The translations under genes and the position numbers were made by a program. A stretch of DNA of 64,000 nucleotides from Methylophilus sp. DW102. Its GTDB lineage: Bacteria; Pseudomonadota; Gammaproteobacteria; Burkholderiales; Methylophilaceae. The notes beneath the pieces were generated by a model that had not been told where the DNA came from, searched no databases, and worked only from the letters and a program-made list of their open reading frames with translations. Location of the stretch: the NCBI RefSeq assembly GCF_037076555.1, contig NZ_AP029023.1, positions 434,001 through 498,000 on the forward strand. The letters run 5' to 3'. Numbering within the stretch: position 1 is the first letter of the stretch; each line of letters opens with the position of its first letter. Shown piece after piece: positions 27,535-37,399 of the stretch.

Positions 27535-27798
27535 ATGGCAAGGCTGATCGTCTTCACGCCAAAGGCCTGGGAGGATTATCTCTACTGGCAAACGCAGGAT
27601 AAAAAAACACTCAAACGCATCAATATGCTGATTGAAGCATCCGCACGTGAGCCATTTACTGGTATTGCAAAACCTGAGCCACTCAAGGGGGATTTAACTG
27701 GCTTTTGGTCACGCCGGATTGATGATGTGAATCGATTGGTTTATCAGGTGACGGAGTCAGAGTTGCAGATAGTGGCATGTCGGTATCACTATGCTTAA
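27535..27798 (+). CDS. yoeB: Type II toxin, Txe/YoeB family mRNA interferase
   Basis: 87 residues. YoeB cuts mRNA on the ribosome. The catalytic residues are present: Glu in KPEPLKGDL, Arg in WSRRIDDVNRLVY, and C-terminal ACRYHYA with His and Tyr. Cotranscribed with yefM eight bases upstream. Almost certainly active as a toxin; the tail after the stop is the start of the second direct repeat. Confidence 0.95.
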   Translation: MARLIVFTPKAWEDYLYWQTQDKKTLKRINMLIEASAREPFTGIAKPEPLKGDLTGFWSRRIDDVNRLVYQVTESELQIVACRYHYA

Positions 27799-27822
27799 AA
27801 TGTTGTTTTGCAAGACCTGACC
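27799..27822 (+). repeat. Direct repeat, right copy bracketing yefM-yoeB
   Basis: AATGTTGTTTTG-CAAGACCTGACC, starting in the base after the yoeB stop. With 27140-27165 it brackets the toxin-antitoxin cassette and its promoter. Confidence 0.6.
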
Positions 27823-27900
27823 CTGATAGCAGGAGTTTGTGAAAAAAGCTTGATGAAGACAATTAAGCTAATTGAAATGTTTGACAGAATTTACTAACCG

Positions 27901-27928
27901 AAAAACGCCTCAGTTAGAGGCGCTTTTT
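27901..27928. terminator. Bidirectional terminator between yoeB and 27960 gene
   Basis: CGCCTC (27906-27911) and GAGGCG (27917-27922), five-base loop, with A and T runs either side. Confidence 0.85.
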
Positions 27929-27959
27929 ATTGCTAGGCTAATTCCAATATTATGCATAA

Positions 27960-29063
27960 CTAGTTTAGAGGGGGTAGTTTACTATCACACCTTTGCGCGT
28001 TTGCGTGGGCTAATACTCTTCCAACAGATGTGATTTGAAAGGCTGTAGGGATGTTATTCCACCAGTCACTAATCATTTTTAGATTATCTCTTTTATTCCA
28101 CTCTGACATAAAATAAGAAGCATTGATATTTCTTAAATTATGGTCCTGCACATATAGATCATATATAAGCTGGAGAGCTTTTATTTGCTCATCGTTCGGA
28201 TTTTTTGAAATCTGTACAACCGAGTCTTTCGTCGGTACTAATTCGGTTAATATAATCGAGCTTATCTCTTTTCTATTTACAACGAGTATGCGCACATAAT
28301 CTTCATTTAATGAATGCTCTTCTAATAAGTCTAGAGGTAATCTATTAAGCTTTAAAAGCTCTATTGCTTTAATATGATTCTCTGATTCTTTTTTTATTCC
28401 AACATCCAGATACCCAGACAATCTTTCTGAATAAATGCTTTGTATTTTGTTTAGACTCTTTAAAGGTTTAAGGCGAATAGCATCAAGTATTTCAACATGA
28501 TCTAGCCACTCTATATCCTTGGGAAGAGGACTATATAAAATTTTCCCAAATAAATCATTCAATACATCCAATCCAAAATTAACTCCGCCGCTAAGTGGGT
28601 AAAAATAGCTAATAGCGTGAGATACAGTTAAACCTAGCAAGCCATCGTTCGATATCTCATCCACTATTTCGACTGCACGATTGATTCCTGCTCTAATAGT
28701 GCGGTCCTGGCCCTTCAAAAATCTATGTATTAAAAGTTCAGACAAAAGCTCGTAGTCTGCTGGCCTTTCAGTTGACGCGGCTGTTTTCTGCGCTTCGACT
28801 AAAAGTAATTGAAAGCTTGGATCCGTGAAAGCTTCAAGTGCGCCATCTATCCTTTCCATTTTCGACATTAAGCTGTTTTCAAACTCCGAAATCCTGCTAT
28901 CAGCTACATTTAAAGCCTCTTGAGAGTAGTCCTTTCTCAACTGCAAATTCATTTCATGATAGATTTCTCTTGCACGTTTTTCATCAATCCCCACATTTAA
29001 TACAATTTGCTGAGCTTGAATGTTTGTTGAACTATCGCCACCTTCTTGGTTTTGTCTAGTCAT
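27960..29063 (-). CDS. LPO_1073/Vpar_1526-type hypothetical protein
   Basis: About 367 residues from the ATG at 29063. The N-terminus MTRQNQEGGDSSTNIQAQQIVL carries the GG-x-x-S-[IT]-N-I-Q motif and is followed by a coiled-coil-like region and a mainly alpha-helical body without a recognised domain. It looks like the LPO_1073/Vpar_1526 family of uncharacterised proteins (from memory). The gene is AT-richer than the flanks. It overlaps the upstream small membrane gene by eight bases in another frame, so it is probably translated by coupling. Possibly an immunity or signalling component; no function is proven. Confidence 0.6.
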   Translation of the reverse strand: MTRQNQEGGDSSTNIQAQQIVLNVGIDEKRAREIYHEMNLQLRKDYSQEALNVADSRISEFENSLMSKMERIDGALEAFTDPSFQLLLVEAQKTAASTERPADYELLSELLIHRFLKGQDRTIRAGINRAVEIVDEISNDGLLGLTVSHAISYFYPLSGGVNFGLDVLNDLFGKILYSPLPKDIEWLDHVEILDAIRLKPLKSLNKIQSIYSERLSGYLDVGIKKESENHIKAIELLKLNRLPLDLLEEHSLNEDYVRILVVNRKEISSIILTELVPTKDSVVQISKNPNDEQIKALQLIYDLYVQDHNLRNINASYFMSEWNKRDNLKMISDWWNNIPTAFQITSVGRVLAHANAQRCDSKLPPLN

Positions 29064-29247
29064 GATTTTTATCATTGCCTGCTTTAAAGTTGCCACCCAC
29101 CTGTATGTTTATTGAATTGTTACCACCTTTTTGAGATTGTTTGTAAGATTTTGATTTGGTAGAGAAAAACCAGCCAGCAATTGCAATTGGTATGGTGATT
29201 GCTACACCGCTAAAAAGCCAATCTTTATTCTGAATAATCCAACTCAT
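29056..29247 (-). CDS. Small membrane protein with GGNNSINIQ motif
   Basis: 63 residues: an N-terminal membrane helix (WLFSGVAITIPIAIAGWFF) behind WIIQNKD and a C-terminal tail QKGGNNSINIQVGGNFKAGND that repeats the GG-x-x-S-x-N-I-Q motif of the neighbour it overlaps. Many bacterial proteins carry a WLFSG-type anchor followed by GNNSTNIQ, so this is probably the anchor half of a two-part system. SD-like GGAAAAAT is weak. Confidence 0.6.
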   Translation of the reverse strand: MSWIIQNKDWLFSGVAITIPIAIAGWFFSTKSKSYKQSQKGGNNSINIQVGGNFKAGNDKNHD

Positions 29248-29431
29248 ATTTTTCCTTAAAAATAAATTTAAAGATAATTCGAATGACGGGGTAGTCAGTT
29301 GCCAAATTAATTAAATAATTAAAAGATATTTGAATGTTGAAAATATTTTAACTGTTACGACGTTTAAAACCCCAATAATACTACTGCCATATTTCACAAA
29401 CTGACCACCATTAGTAATCAAGCAACCCTGA
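29248..29431. other. Non-coding AT-rich stretch
   Basis: Upstream of the two-gene operon. Probably holds its promoter; no gene is supported. A 62-codon open frame on the minus strand (29311-29499) is considered chance. Confidence 0.4.
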
Positions 29432-29569
29432 TTATTTGTAAGAGTATTCAACCGTGTCTGGGACGGCAAATATTCCGGCATTGAGTCATGCTTCTTCAAT
29501 GGCGTCGAGCAGTTCAGATTTAATGTGACAATTTGCTTCGATTTTAAAGCCTCATTCGCGCATAGCCAT
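29432..29569 (-). pseudogene. Decayed copy of the 67-residue gene at 29907-30110
   Basis: Read in one frame it gives MAMRE-stop-GFKIEANCHIKSELLDAIEEA-stop-LNAGIFAVPDTVEYSYK. The segment ELLDAIEEAxLNAGIFAVPDTVEYS aligns without gaps with ELPDAAEEVLINAGIAADPDTFEVS of the intact gene. Two in-frame TGA codons interrupt it. Confidence 0.6.
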
Positions 29570-29608
29570 GGGCATCATGTCTCATGGTAAGCAAAACTAG
29601 TAGCAAAG

Positions 29609-29935
29609 CTATTTTTTTGTGAGTGAAACATCCTTTAGCGGCTTTACCTGAACACTGACCTTTTCTCTTGCTTGCCAGAGGTCATAGGCTGTTTGTTCTG
29701 CCAACCAAATATCTGCACGCCCGCCGCTCTCAATCCCCAGCCATTTTTCGAGGCGTATGGCCATTTCCGGAGAAATGGCAGCGCGACTATTTAACACTTT
29801 GGATAAAGTCGGGCGGGCTACCCCTAATTGCTCGGCGGCTTCGGTTACAGATAGGCCGAGTGCGGGCAATATATCGTCACGTAGTGTTTCACCCGGATGG
29901 GGTGGATTATGCATCTGGTTCATTTGTTTTTTCAT
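29609..29935 (-). CDS. higA: HigA-family antitoxin-like XRE regulator
   Basis: 108 residues. Start uncertain: ATG at 29935, or MNQMHNPPHPGE further in. HPGETLRDDILPALGLSVTEAAEQLGVARPTLSKVLNSRAAISPEMAIRLEKWLGIESGGRADIWLAEQTAYDLWQA is the full HigA signature. HigB, the usual partner, is absent: the upstream overlapping gene (29907-30110) is an unrelated 67-residue protein. The HigA start lies inside that gene, so translation is coupled. An inverted repeat TTAAC-N6-GTTAA just upstream of the pair is a candidate operator. Confidence 0.85.
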   Translation of the reverse strand: MKKQMNQMHNPPHPGETLRDDILPALGLSVTEAAEQLGVARPTLSKVLNSRAAISPEMAIRLEKWLGIESGGRADIWLAEQTAYDLWQAREKVSVQVKPLKDVSLTKK

Positions 29936-30110
29936 CCGCAATGATTACCCTCTCATTAAACGAGTTAGTTTTAATACGCATTTTTCTAAATTGTGCCTCG
30001 CTAACCTCAAAAGTGTCTGGGTCTGCGGCAATTCCTGCGTTTATAAGTACCTCTTCCGCCGCATCTGGCAATTCCAATATCAGTGGGTTTTTACTAAATT
30101 GGGTTGGCAT
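29907..30110 (-). CDS. 67-residue protein of unknown function, upstream of higA
   Basis: MPTQFSKNPLILELPDAAEEVLINAGIAADPDTFEVSEAQFRKMRIKTNSF... No known family; not HigB. It overlaps higA by 29 bases, so the two are one unit. A decayed homologue lies at 29432-29569 on the far side of higA. Confidence 0.6.
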   Translation of the reverse strand: MPTQFSKNPLILELPDAAEEVLINAGIAADPDTFEVSEAQFRKMRIKTNSFNERVIIADEKTNEPDA

Positions 30111-30128
30111 GTTTAATTATTTTTCGCA

Positions 30129-30144
30129 TTAACCTACGAGTTAA
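30129..30144. promoter_or_regulatory. Inverted repeat TTAAC-N6-GTTAA
   Basis: Lies 19 bases upstream of the start codon of the 67-residue gene. Half-sites match those reported for HigA operators (TTAAC/GTTAA). A sensible site for autoregulation of the pair. Confidence 0.55.
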
Positions 30145-30260
30145 AACAATTAATTTAACATGTGATAAGGCTTTGTGGTGAAAGAATGATTAAACCAATC
30201 CTACAATGCCTACTCTCAAATATAATTCCCACTTAACTCTAAAAACTCTCAGGTAAATCC

Positions 30261-32867
30261 ATGCGAACCGAAAACGCTGTTGCACCAAAAACTATCTACC
30301 TCAAAGACTACACGCCCGCGCCCTATCTGGCGAAGCAGGTGAATTTGAGTTTTAACCTCTTGCCGGGCAAAACCATCGTCACGTCTGAAGTGAAGTATGT
30401 GAAAAACCCGGTGGGGGTATCGAGCGACTTGGTGCTGGATGGTGAAGAGCAGACGATTGTTTCAGTGGCAAAAAATGGTGTGCCATTGAGCGATTACACG
30501 GTGGCCGATGGGCAGATGACGATTGCGAGTCCGGGGGATGAATTCACGCTTACTATTGTGAGCGAGATTAACCCCGAGGCGAATACGGCGCTGGAGGGCT
30601 TGTATCAATCACAAGGCACGTATTGCACGCAGTGCGAGGCTGAGGGGTTTAGACGCATCACTTATTATCAGGACAGGCCGGATGTGTTGAGCGTGTTTAC
30701 GGTGCGCATTGAGGCGGATGCCAAGGCGTATCCGGTGATGTTGTCGAATGGTAATTTGCAGGAAGAGGGCGGCTTGCCGGATGGCAGGCATTACCGTGTC
30801 TGGCATGATCCGTTCCCTAAACCTTGCTACCTGTTTGCACTGGTGGCGGGCGACTTGGTGCGGGTGGCGGATACGTTTACCACCATGACGGGCCGCACCG
30901 TAGATTTGCACATTTATGTGCGTGCGGGCGACGAAGGCCAGTGTAGTCATGCCATGGAGTCACTGAAAAAGTCGATGAAGTGGGACGAAGAGGTGTATGG
31001 CCGCGAGTATCAGCTCGACCTGTTTAATATTGTGGCGGTGAGCGACTTTAATATGGGCGCGATGGAAAACACCTCGCTCAATGTGTTTAACACCGCGCTG
31101 GTGCTGGCGCATCAAGAGACGGCAACCGATAGCGATTTCATGAGTGTGGAAGGCGTGATTGGTCACGAATATTTCCATAACTGGACGGGTAACCGCGTGA
31201 CTTGCCGTGATTGGTTCCAATTGTCCTTGAAAGAAGGGTTTACTGTTTTCCGCGACCAGGAGTTTAGTGCAGACTTGAACTCGCGTGCCGTGCAGCGGAT
31301 TGACGATGTAAATGGCTTGCGCCGTTTGCAGTTTCCTGAAGATGGCAGCCCGCTGGCGCATTCGGTGCAGCCGGACCAGTTTATCGAGATCAGCAACTTT
31401 TACACCAAAACTATCTACGACAAAGGCGCTGAGCTGATTCGCATGCAGCATACCTTGCTTGGGTCACAGACTTTCCGCAAGGCCACCGATTTGTATTTTG
31501 ACCGCTTTGACGGCCAGGCGGTGACTTGTGATGATTTTGTGCAGTGCATGGCTGAAGCTTCTGGCCGGGACATGACGCAGTTTTTCAGGTGGTATAAACA
31601 GGCAGGCACGCCCACCTTGGTCGCCAGCAGCCATTACGATGCGGCTCAGCAGCGTTATACGCTAAGCTTTAAACAATCGCAGCCGGAGACGCCGGGTCAG
31701 ACCGACAAGCAGCCCTTGCATATCCCGATTGCGGTGGGTTTACTGGCCGCGGACGGCAGCGAGATTGTGCCTACGCAAGTGCTGGAAATGACGGCACGTG
31801 AGCAATCATTCACTTTCGATGGCATTGCTGCCAAGCCAGTGCCTTCGATCCTGCGTGGCTTCTCGGCACCGGTCAAACTGGAAACCGATTTAAGTGACGA
31901 TGACTTGCGCCTGTTGCAGGTGCATGACACCGATGGCTTTAACAAATGGGAGGCCGGGCAGACGCTGGCGCTGCGCACCATACAGCGCGTGATGGCAGAT
32001 CCGCAGGCGGATATCAGCCAGTTTATTGCCGATGTCGGCACCTTGATTGCGCAAGGCTTGAGCGGACAGGGTGACAAAGCCTTGCTGGCGCGCGCCTTGA
32101 GTTTGCCCATGATAGGTGTCATTGGCCAATATCTGCCGGTGATAGACCCGGCAGCCATTGATGCGGCGCGTAGCAGCATCCTTACCCAGATCAAGCGTGC
32201 GCATAAAGACGCTTTGGCCGCGCTGTATGAGGCCAACGCCAATCCGGGCGAGTTCACCATTACCCCGCAAGCCATGGGCCGCCGTGCTTTACAGGCCGCC
32301 GTGTTAGAGATGCTTACCACCACCAATGGCACTGGTTGTGCCGCACGCGCCAAAGCGCATTATGACGCAGCAGATAATATGACGGATCGGGTGACTGCAT
32401 TGTCGTGCTTGTCTGACAGTACACAGCCGCAACGGGCCGAGGTGTTTGCAGACTTTTATACCCGCTTTGAAAAGTATCCGCTGGTGGTCGACAAGTGGTT
32501 CTCATTGCAAGCGATTGCCAACCGCGAGCAAATTTTTGATGACCTCGCCTTATTGCGCGCGCACCCCGATTTCAACATCAAAAATCCTAACCGCGTGCGT
32601 TCGCTGTATAGCGCGTTTGCCATTAACAATCCGGTCAAGTTCCATGATCCTAGCGGCAAAGGGTATGCCTTTTTGCGCGATGCAATTATCGAGCTCAATA
32701 GCATCAACCCGCAAATTGCCGCGCGCCTTGTGACGCCGTTGCGTGAGTGGAAGCGCTACACACCTGCCTTGCAGGCGCAGATGAAAGCGGCGCTACAAGC
32801 GGTGCTGGATACGCCTAATTTGTCGGGTGATGTGTTTGAAGTGGTGAGTAAGAGCTTGAATGGCTAA
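30261..32867 (+). CDS. pepN: Aminopeptidase N (M1 family)
   Basis: 868 residues. Cytoplasmic zinc aminopeptidase. The zinc site is HEYFH (302-306) with Glu325 in SLKEGFTVF; the exopeptidase motif GAMEN lies upstream in NMGAMENTSLN. C-terminal ladder domain complete. Alone on its strand, with its own terminator; SD sequence is weak (CTCAGGTAAATCC). Confidence 0.95.
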   Translation: MRTENAVAPKTIYLKDYTPAPYLAKQVNLSFNLLPGKTIVTSEVKYVKNPVGVSSDLVLDGEEQTIVSVAKNGVPLSDYTVADGQMTIASPGDEFTLTIVSEINPEANTALEGLYQSQGTYCTQCEAEGFRRITYYQDRPDVLSVFTVRIEADAKAYPVMLSNGNLQEEGGLPDGRHYRVWHDPFPKPCYLFALVAGDLVRVADTFTTMTGRTVDLHIYVRAGDEGQCSHAMESLKKSMKWDEEVYGREYQLDLFNIVAVSDFNMGAMENTSLNVFNTALVLAHQETATDSDFMSVEGVIGHEYFHNWTGNRVTCRDWFQLSLKEGFTVFRDQEFSADLNSRAVQRIDDVNGLRRLQFPEDGSPLAHSVQPDQFIEISNFYTKTIYDKGAELIRMQHTLLGSQTFRKATDLYFDRFDGQAVTCDDFVQCMAEASGRDMTQFFRWYKQAGTPTLVASSHYDAAQQRYTLSFKQSQPETPGQTDKQPLHIPIAVGLLAADGSEIVPTQVLEMTAREQSFTFDGIAAKPVPSILRGFSAPVKLETDLSDDDLRLLQVHDTDGFNKWEAGQTLALRTIQRVMADPQADISQFIADVGTLIAQGLSGQGDKALLARALSLPMIGVIGQYLPVIDPAAIDAARSSILTQIKRAHKDALAALYEANANPGEFTITPQAMGRRALQAAVLEMLTTTNGTGCAARAKAHYDAADNMTDRVTALSCLSDSTQPQRAEVFADFYTRFEKYPLVVDKWFSLQAIANREQIFDDLALLRAHPDFNIKNPNRVRSLYSAFAINNPVKFHDPSGKGYAFLRDAIIELNSINPQIAARLVTPLREWKRYTPALQAQMKAALQAVLDTPNLSGDVFEVVSKSLNG

Positions 32868-32868
32868 T

Positions 32869-32899
32869 AAAAAAGCGGAGCTTAAACTCCGCTTTTTTT
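32869..32899. terminator. Bidirectional terminator, pepN / psd
   Basis: GCGGAG (32875-32880) and CTCCGC (32887-32892), six-base loop, seven T after and six A before. Serves pepN and the converging psd gene. Confidence 0.9.
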
Positions 32900-32914
32900 A
32901 ATGGTCTGTTCGCA

Positions 32915-33763
32915 CTATTTCCCCATGGCCTCGCCCAGGCGTATTGGTTTGCCTGGGTGCCAGCTGGCATTAAACTCCAGTACGTCTTTTTCAAATAACA
33001 TCACCACGGTAGAACCCAACAGGAAACGGCCCATTTCTTCGCCTTGTTTCAGGCTGATGTTGCGGTCGCTGTAATTCCAATGCACCACTTTGCCCGGACG
33101 TGGCGGGTTGATAATGTGGTCTTTGGCATCGTGCCAAACGGTCGCCATGCTACCAACGATGGTTGCGCCGACCAGAACCAACACAAACTTGCCATGCTGG
33201 GCGGATTCAAAAGTGCAGACCACGCGCTCGTTACGCGCAAACAGGCCTGGCACATTGGCGGCAGTCAGGGGATTCACTGAGAATAAATCGCCAGGGACAT
33301 ACGTCATGCTCAGCAGTTTTCCAGCGCATGGCATATGGATGCGGTGATAATCTTTGGGGCTTAGATACAGGCAGGCAAAGCTGCCACTGTCAAAATTAGC
33401 CGCCAAGTTTGCATCGCCACCGACTAACGCCTGCGCCGTGTAATGATGGCCTTTGGCCTGGAAGATCTGGCCTAGTTCGATTTTGCCGAACTGGCTGATG
33501 GCACCATCGACTGGGCAAATAAAAGCATTATTAGCCAACGGACGAACCCCTGGTTTCAGTGGGCGGGTGAAAAACAGGTTAAACGAGGCGTAACTGGCAA
33601 TATCGCCGTTGAGTGCTTCTTCCATATTTACATGATATTTGCGCACAAACCAGCCAATAAAGGCGGTAGTCAGGCGACCAGCCTGCCAGTGCGCCAGCTT
33701 GCCGGCAGCTGCAGTCAGTAATTGTTTGGGGGCGATATATTGCAGCAGAATGGCGAGTTTCAC
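32915..33763 (-). CDS. psd: Phosphatidylserine decarboxylase
   Basis: 282 residues. Pro-enzyme that self-cleaves at a LGST site (FLLGSTVVMLFEKD) to form the pyruvoyl group; makes phosphatidylethanolamine at the inner membrane. Other family segments: FFTRPLKPGVRPL, CPVDGAISQFGKIE, YLSPKDYHRIHMPCAGKL. Converges with pepN. The start Met is followed by KLAILLQYIAPKQLL, as in the beta/gammaproteobacterial enzyme. Confidence 0.95.
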   Translation of the reverse strand: MKLAILLQYIAPKQLLTAAAGKLAHWQAGRLTTAFIGWFVRKYHVNMEEALNGDIASYASFNLFFTRPLKPGVRPLANNAFICPVDGAISQFGKIELGQIFQAKGHHYTAQALVGGDANLAANFDSGSFACLYLSPKDYHRIHMPCAGKLLSMTYVPGDLFSVNPLTAANVPGLFARNERVVCTFESAQHGKFVLVLVGATIVGSMATVWHDAKDHIINPPRPGKVVHWNYSDRNISLKQGEEMGRFLLGSTVVMLFEKDVLEFNASWHPGKPIRLGEAMGK

Positions 33764-33840
33764 TTCTATCCCTTATCTCTCAGTTCGAGTGTGTTGCAAG
33801 CACTTGTTTTTATCATGTCTTTATTCATGATTTTACAAAT

Positions 33841-33878
33841 AAAAAAGCACAGGCGATATACATCGGCCTGTGCTTTTT
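33841..33878. terminator. Terminator at the end of the ilv operon
   Basis: GCACAGGC (33847-33854) and GCCTGTGC (33866-33873), eleven-base loop, T-run after and A-run before. Serves ilvC on the minus strand (stop at 33939). Confidence 0.88.
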
Positions 33879-33938
33879 ACCTATGGCCGGATTAATTTGT
33901 CATCAACCCAACCTTAGGTACTGATTCAAGGTCTAGAA

Positions 33939-34970
<1,032 letters not shown>

Positions 34971-35007
34971 TCAATACAAATGCTTTGTCTGTAAAAAATA
35001 ATTTCGG

Positions 35008-35499
35008 TTAAACCTTGAGGATGCGGTCGCCACGACCAATGCCGGAAGCACCCGTACGCACGGTTTCAAGAATCGCGCTGCGGTCTATGGCTTCAATAAA
35101 CGCATCCAGTTTGCTGCAAGAGCCGGTAAGCTCAATGGTGTAGCTATTGTCGGCCACATCGATAATACGGCCGCGGAAAATGTCGCACATGCGCTTCATT
35201 TCGTCTTTATGGACGCCGGTGGCTTTGACCTTGACCAGCATCAGTTCGCGCTCAATGTGCTTGCCATCGTTGAGATCCAGCACTTTGACCACGTCAATCA
35301 ACTTGTTGAGTTGCTTGATAATTTGTTCAATCACATCATCGGAGCCTGTGGTCACAATCGTCATGCGAGACAGGGTAGGGTCTTCGGTGACCGCCACCGT
35401 GAGTGATTCAATGTTGTAACCGCGGGCAGAAAACAGGCCGGCCACGCGTGATAGGGCGCCTGCTTCGTTTTCCATCAGCAGTGAAATAATGTGACGCAT
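35008..35499 (-). CDS. ilvH: Acetolactate synthase small subunit
   Basis: 163 residues. An N-terminal ACT domain (RHIISLLMENEAGALSRVAGLFSARGYNIESL) mediates valine feedback on the catalytic subunit. C-terminal ACT-like half: VHKDEMKRMCDIFRGRIIDVADNSYTIELTGSCSKLDAFIEAI. Overlaps ilvB by one base, translational coupling. Could equally be named ilvN. Confidence 0.95.
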   Translation of the reverse strand: MRHIISLLMENEAGALSRVAGLFSARGYNIESLTVAVTEDPTLSRMTIVTTGSDDVIEQIIKQLNKLIDVVKVLDLNDGKHIERELMLVKVKATGVHKDEMKRMCDIFRGRIIDVADNSYTIELTGSCSKLDAFIEAIDRSAILETVRTGASGIGRGDRILKV

Positions 35500-37262
35500 T
35501 ATTCTTCCCCTTTCAGGCGGCTGGCCGTGCGTGGGCTCAATACCATTTCTGACAGGCCCTTGCCGTTTTCAACCATCGGGAAGACGTTTTCTGTTTGGTC
35601 GGTTAAAAAGTCCATAAATACAAATTTGTCTTTTCTATCAAACGCTTCTTTAAGGGCGCCTTCTACATCCGCCGGATCGGTGATGCGCATGCCAACGTGG
35701 CCATAAGACTCGGCCAGTTTGACAAAGTCAGGCAGGCTATCCATGTAGGATTCTGAGTAGCGGTTCTCGTAGAAGAACTCCTGCCACTGACGTACCATGC
35801 CCAAATAACGGTTATTCAACAGAATGACCTTGATCGGCAGGCCGTATTGCGCACAGGTGGACAGCTCCTGGATGTTCATCTGGATACTGCCTTCGCCGGT
35901 CACACAGGCAACTTGTGCATTTTTGTCGGCAAATTGGCAACCCATGGCGTATGGCAAGCCCACGCCCATGGTGCCCAAGCCGCCGGAGTTGATCCAGCGA
36001 CGTGGCTTGTCGAACTTGTAGTATTGCGCCGCCCACATCTGGTGCTGGCCCACGTCAGAAGTCACATAGGCTTCGCCTTTGGTGACTTCCCATAACTTCT
36101 GGATTACGTATTGTGGTTTGATCACGGTGTCTGAATAGGCGTAATCCATCGACTGGATGCCGCGCCATTCATTGATTTGTGACCACCAGTCGGCGGTGTC
36201 TGTGCTCTGGTTTTCTTCTTGCGCCAAAATTTCGTTCATGTCAGACAGCACGGATTGCACGTCGCCAACAATCGGCACGTCAACCTTGACGCGTTTGGAG
36301 ATGCTGGATGGGTCGACATCAATATGAATGATGGTGCGTTTGTGGCTGCTAAAGTGCTTGGGATTGCCAATCACGCGGTCGTCAAAACGCGCGCCAACCG
36401 CCAGCAACACGTCACAGTGCTGCATGGCCATGTTTGCTTCATAAGACCCGTGCATGCCCAGCATGCCGACAAACTGTTTGTCAGTGGCAGGGTAGCCGCC
36501 CAACCCCATCAGGGTGTTGGTAACAGGGAAATTCAAAGCCTTAGCTAGTTTTACCAGTTCAGCCGCACCATTACCCAATACCAGGCCACCGCCAGTGTAA
36601 ATCATCGGACGTTTTGCACCCAGCAGCAGCTTGACCGCTTTTTTGATCTGGCCGCTATGGCCTTTCAAAATCGGGTTGTAAGAACGCATCTCTACCGTTT
36701 TCGGGTAGATAAAGTCAGCCACGTGCGCCGTGATATCTTTAGGAATATCGACGACCACTGGACCGGGACGGCCGGTTTTGGCGATGAAGAATGCTTTCTT
36801 GATGGTCGGCGCAATGTCTTTAACGTGCTTGACCAGGAAGTTGTGCTTCACGCACGGGCGGGTCACCCCCACCATGTCGACTTCCTGGAAGGCGTCCATG
36901 CCAATCGCTGGTACCGGGACCTGACCACTGATCACCACCAGTGGAATCGAATCCATATAGGCAGTGGCAATGCCGGTTACCGCATTGGTCGCACCTGGAC
37001 CGCTGGTGACCAAGGCAACACCGACGTCCCCCGTTGCACGTGAGTAGGCATCTGCCGCATGCACAGCCGCTTGCTCGTGACGCACCAGAATGTGCTTGAA
37101 GCCATTCTGTTTATATAAAGCATCATAGATATGCAAGACCGCACCACCTGGATAGCCAAAGACGAATTTGACTTTTTCTTCATTCAGGCAGGAGACAACA
37201 ATGTCCGCACCTGTCATGGATTTGGCGTGGGTGTCTGTCGCAGAGTGGGCTGAGGCGTCCAT
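35499..37262 (-). CDS. ilvB: Acetolactate synthase large subunit
   Basis: 587 residues. ThDP-, FAD- and Mg-dependent enzyme that condenses pyruvate into acetolactate. Markers: GYPGGAVLHIYDAL and HEQAAVHAADAYSRATG (ThDP activation Glu), RPGPVVVDIPKDIT, and the ThDP motif in its GEGS form, CVTGEGSIQMNIQELSTCAQYGLPIKVILLNN. First gene of the ilv operon. The leader is only about 33 bases, with no sign of an attenuator peptide. Confidence 0.97.
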   Translation of the reverse strand: MDASAHSATDTHAKSMTGADIVVSCLNEEKVKFVFGYPGGAVLHIYDALYKQNGFKHILVRHEQAAVHAADAYSRATGDVGVALVTSGPGATNAVTGIATAYMDSIPLVVISGQVPVPAIGMDAFQEVDMVGVTRPCVKHNFLVKHVKDIAPTIKKAFFIAKTGRPGPVVVDIPKDITAHVADFIYPKTVEMRSYNPILKGHSGQIKKAVKLLLGAKRPMIYTGGGLVLGNGAAELVKLAKALNFPVTNTLMGLGGYPATDKQFVGMLGMHGSYEANMAMQHCDVLLAVGARFDDRVIGNPKHFSSHKRTIIHIDVDPSSISKRVKVDVPIVGDVQSVLSDMNEILAQEENQSTDTADWWSQINEWRGIQSMDYAYSDTVIKPQYVIQKLWEVTKGEAYVTSDVGQHQMWAAQYYKFDKPRRWINSGGLGTMGVGLPYAMGCQFADKNAQVACVTGEGSIQMNIQELSTCAQYGLPIKVILLNNRYLGMVRQWQEFFYENRYSESYMDSLPDFVKLAESYGHVGMRITDPADVEGALKEAFDRKDKFVFMDFLTDQTENVFPMVENGKGLSEMVLSPRTASRLKGEE

Positions 37263-37301
37263 AAAACCTTGATTTTTCGGCTAATAAATGTTGAACCCTA
37301 T

Positions 37302-37330
37302 ACATTAACTTGCTTTACTAATTTGGTCAA
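37302..37330 (-). promoter_or_regulatory. Promoter of the ilvBHC operon
   Basis: On the minus strand TTGACC (37330-37325), 17 bases, TAATGT (37307-37302), with TATAGG as an alternative -10 a little downstream. Confidence 0.6.
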
Positions 37331-37399
37331 GATTTCGCACTGACCGAGCCCGACATTCAGTTGCGTCGGATGCCATATTGCAATCCATGCAATCAATAG

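Noticed and set aside
29311..29499. 62-codon minus-strand frame
   Set aside because: AT-rich and partly overlapping the decayed gene copy; no homologue recognised.
31697..32353. 218-codon open frame antisense to pepN
   Set aside because: Shadow frame; pepN is unambiguous here.
37263..37300. ilv leader peptide/attenuator
   Set aside because: The leader is about 33 bases, too short, with no run of Val/Leu/Ile codons.
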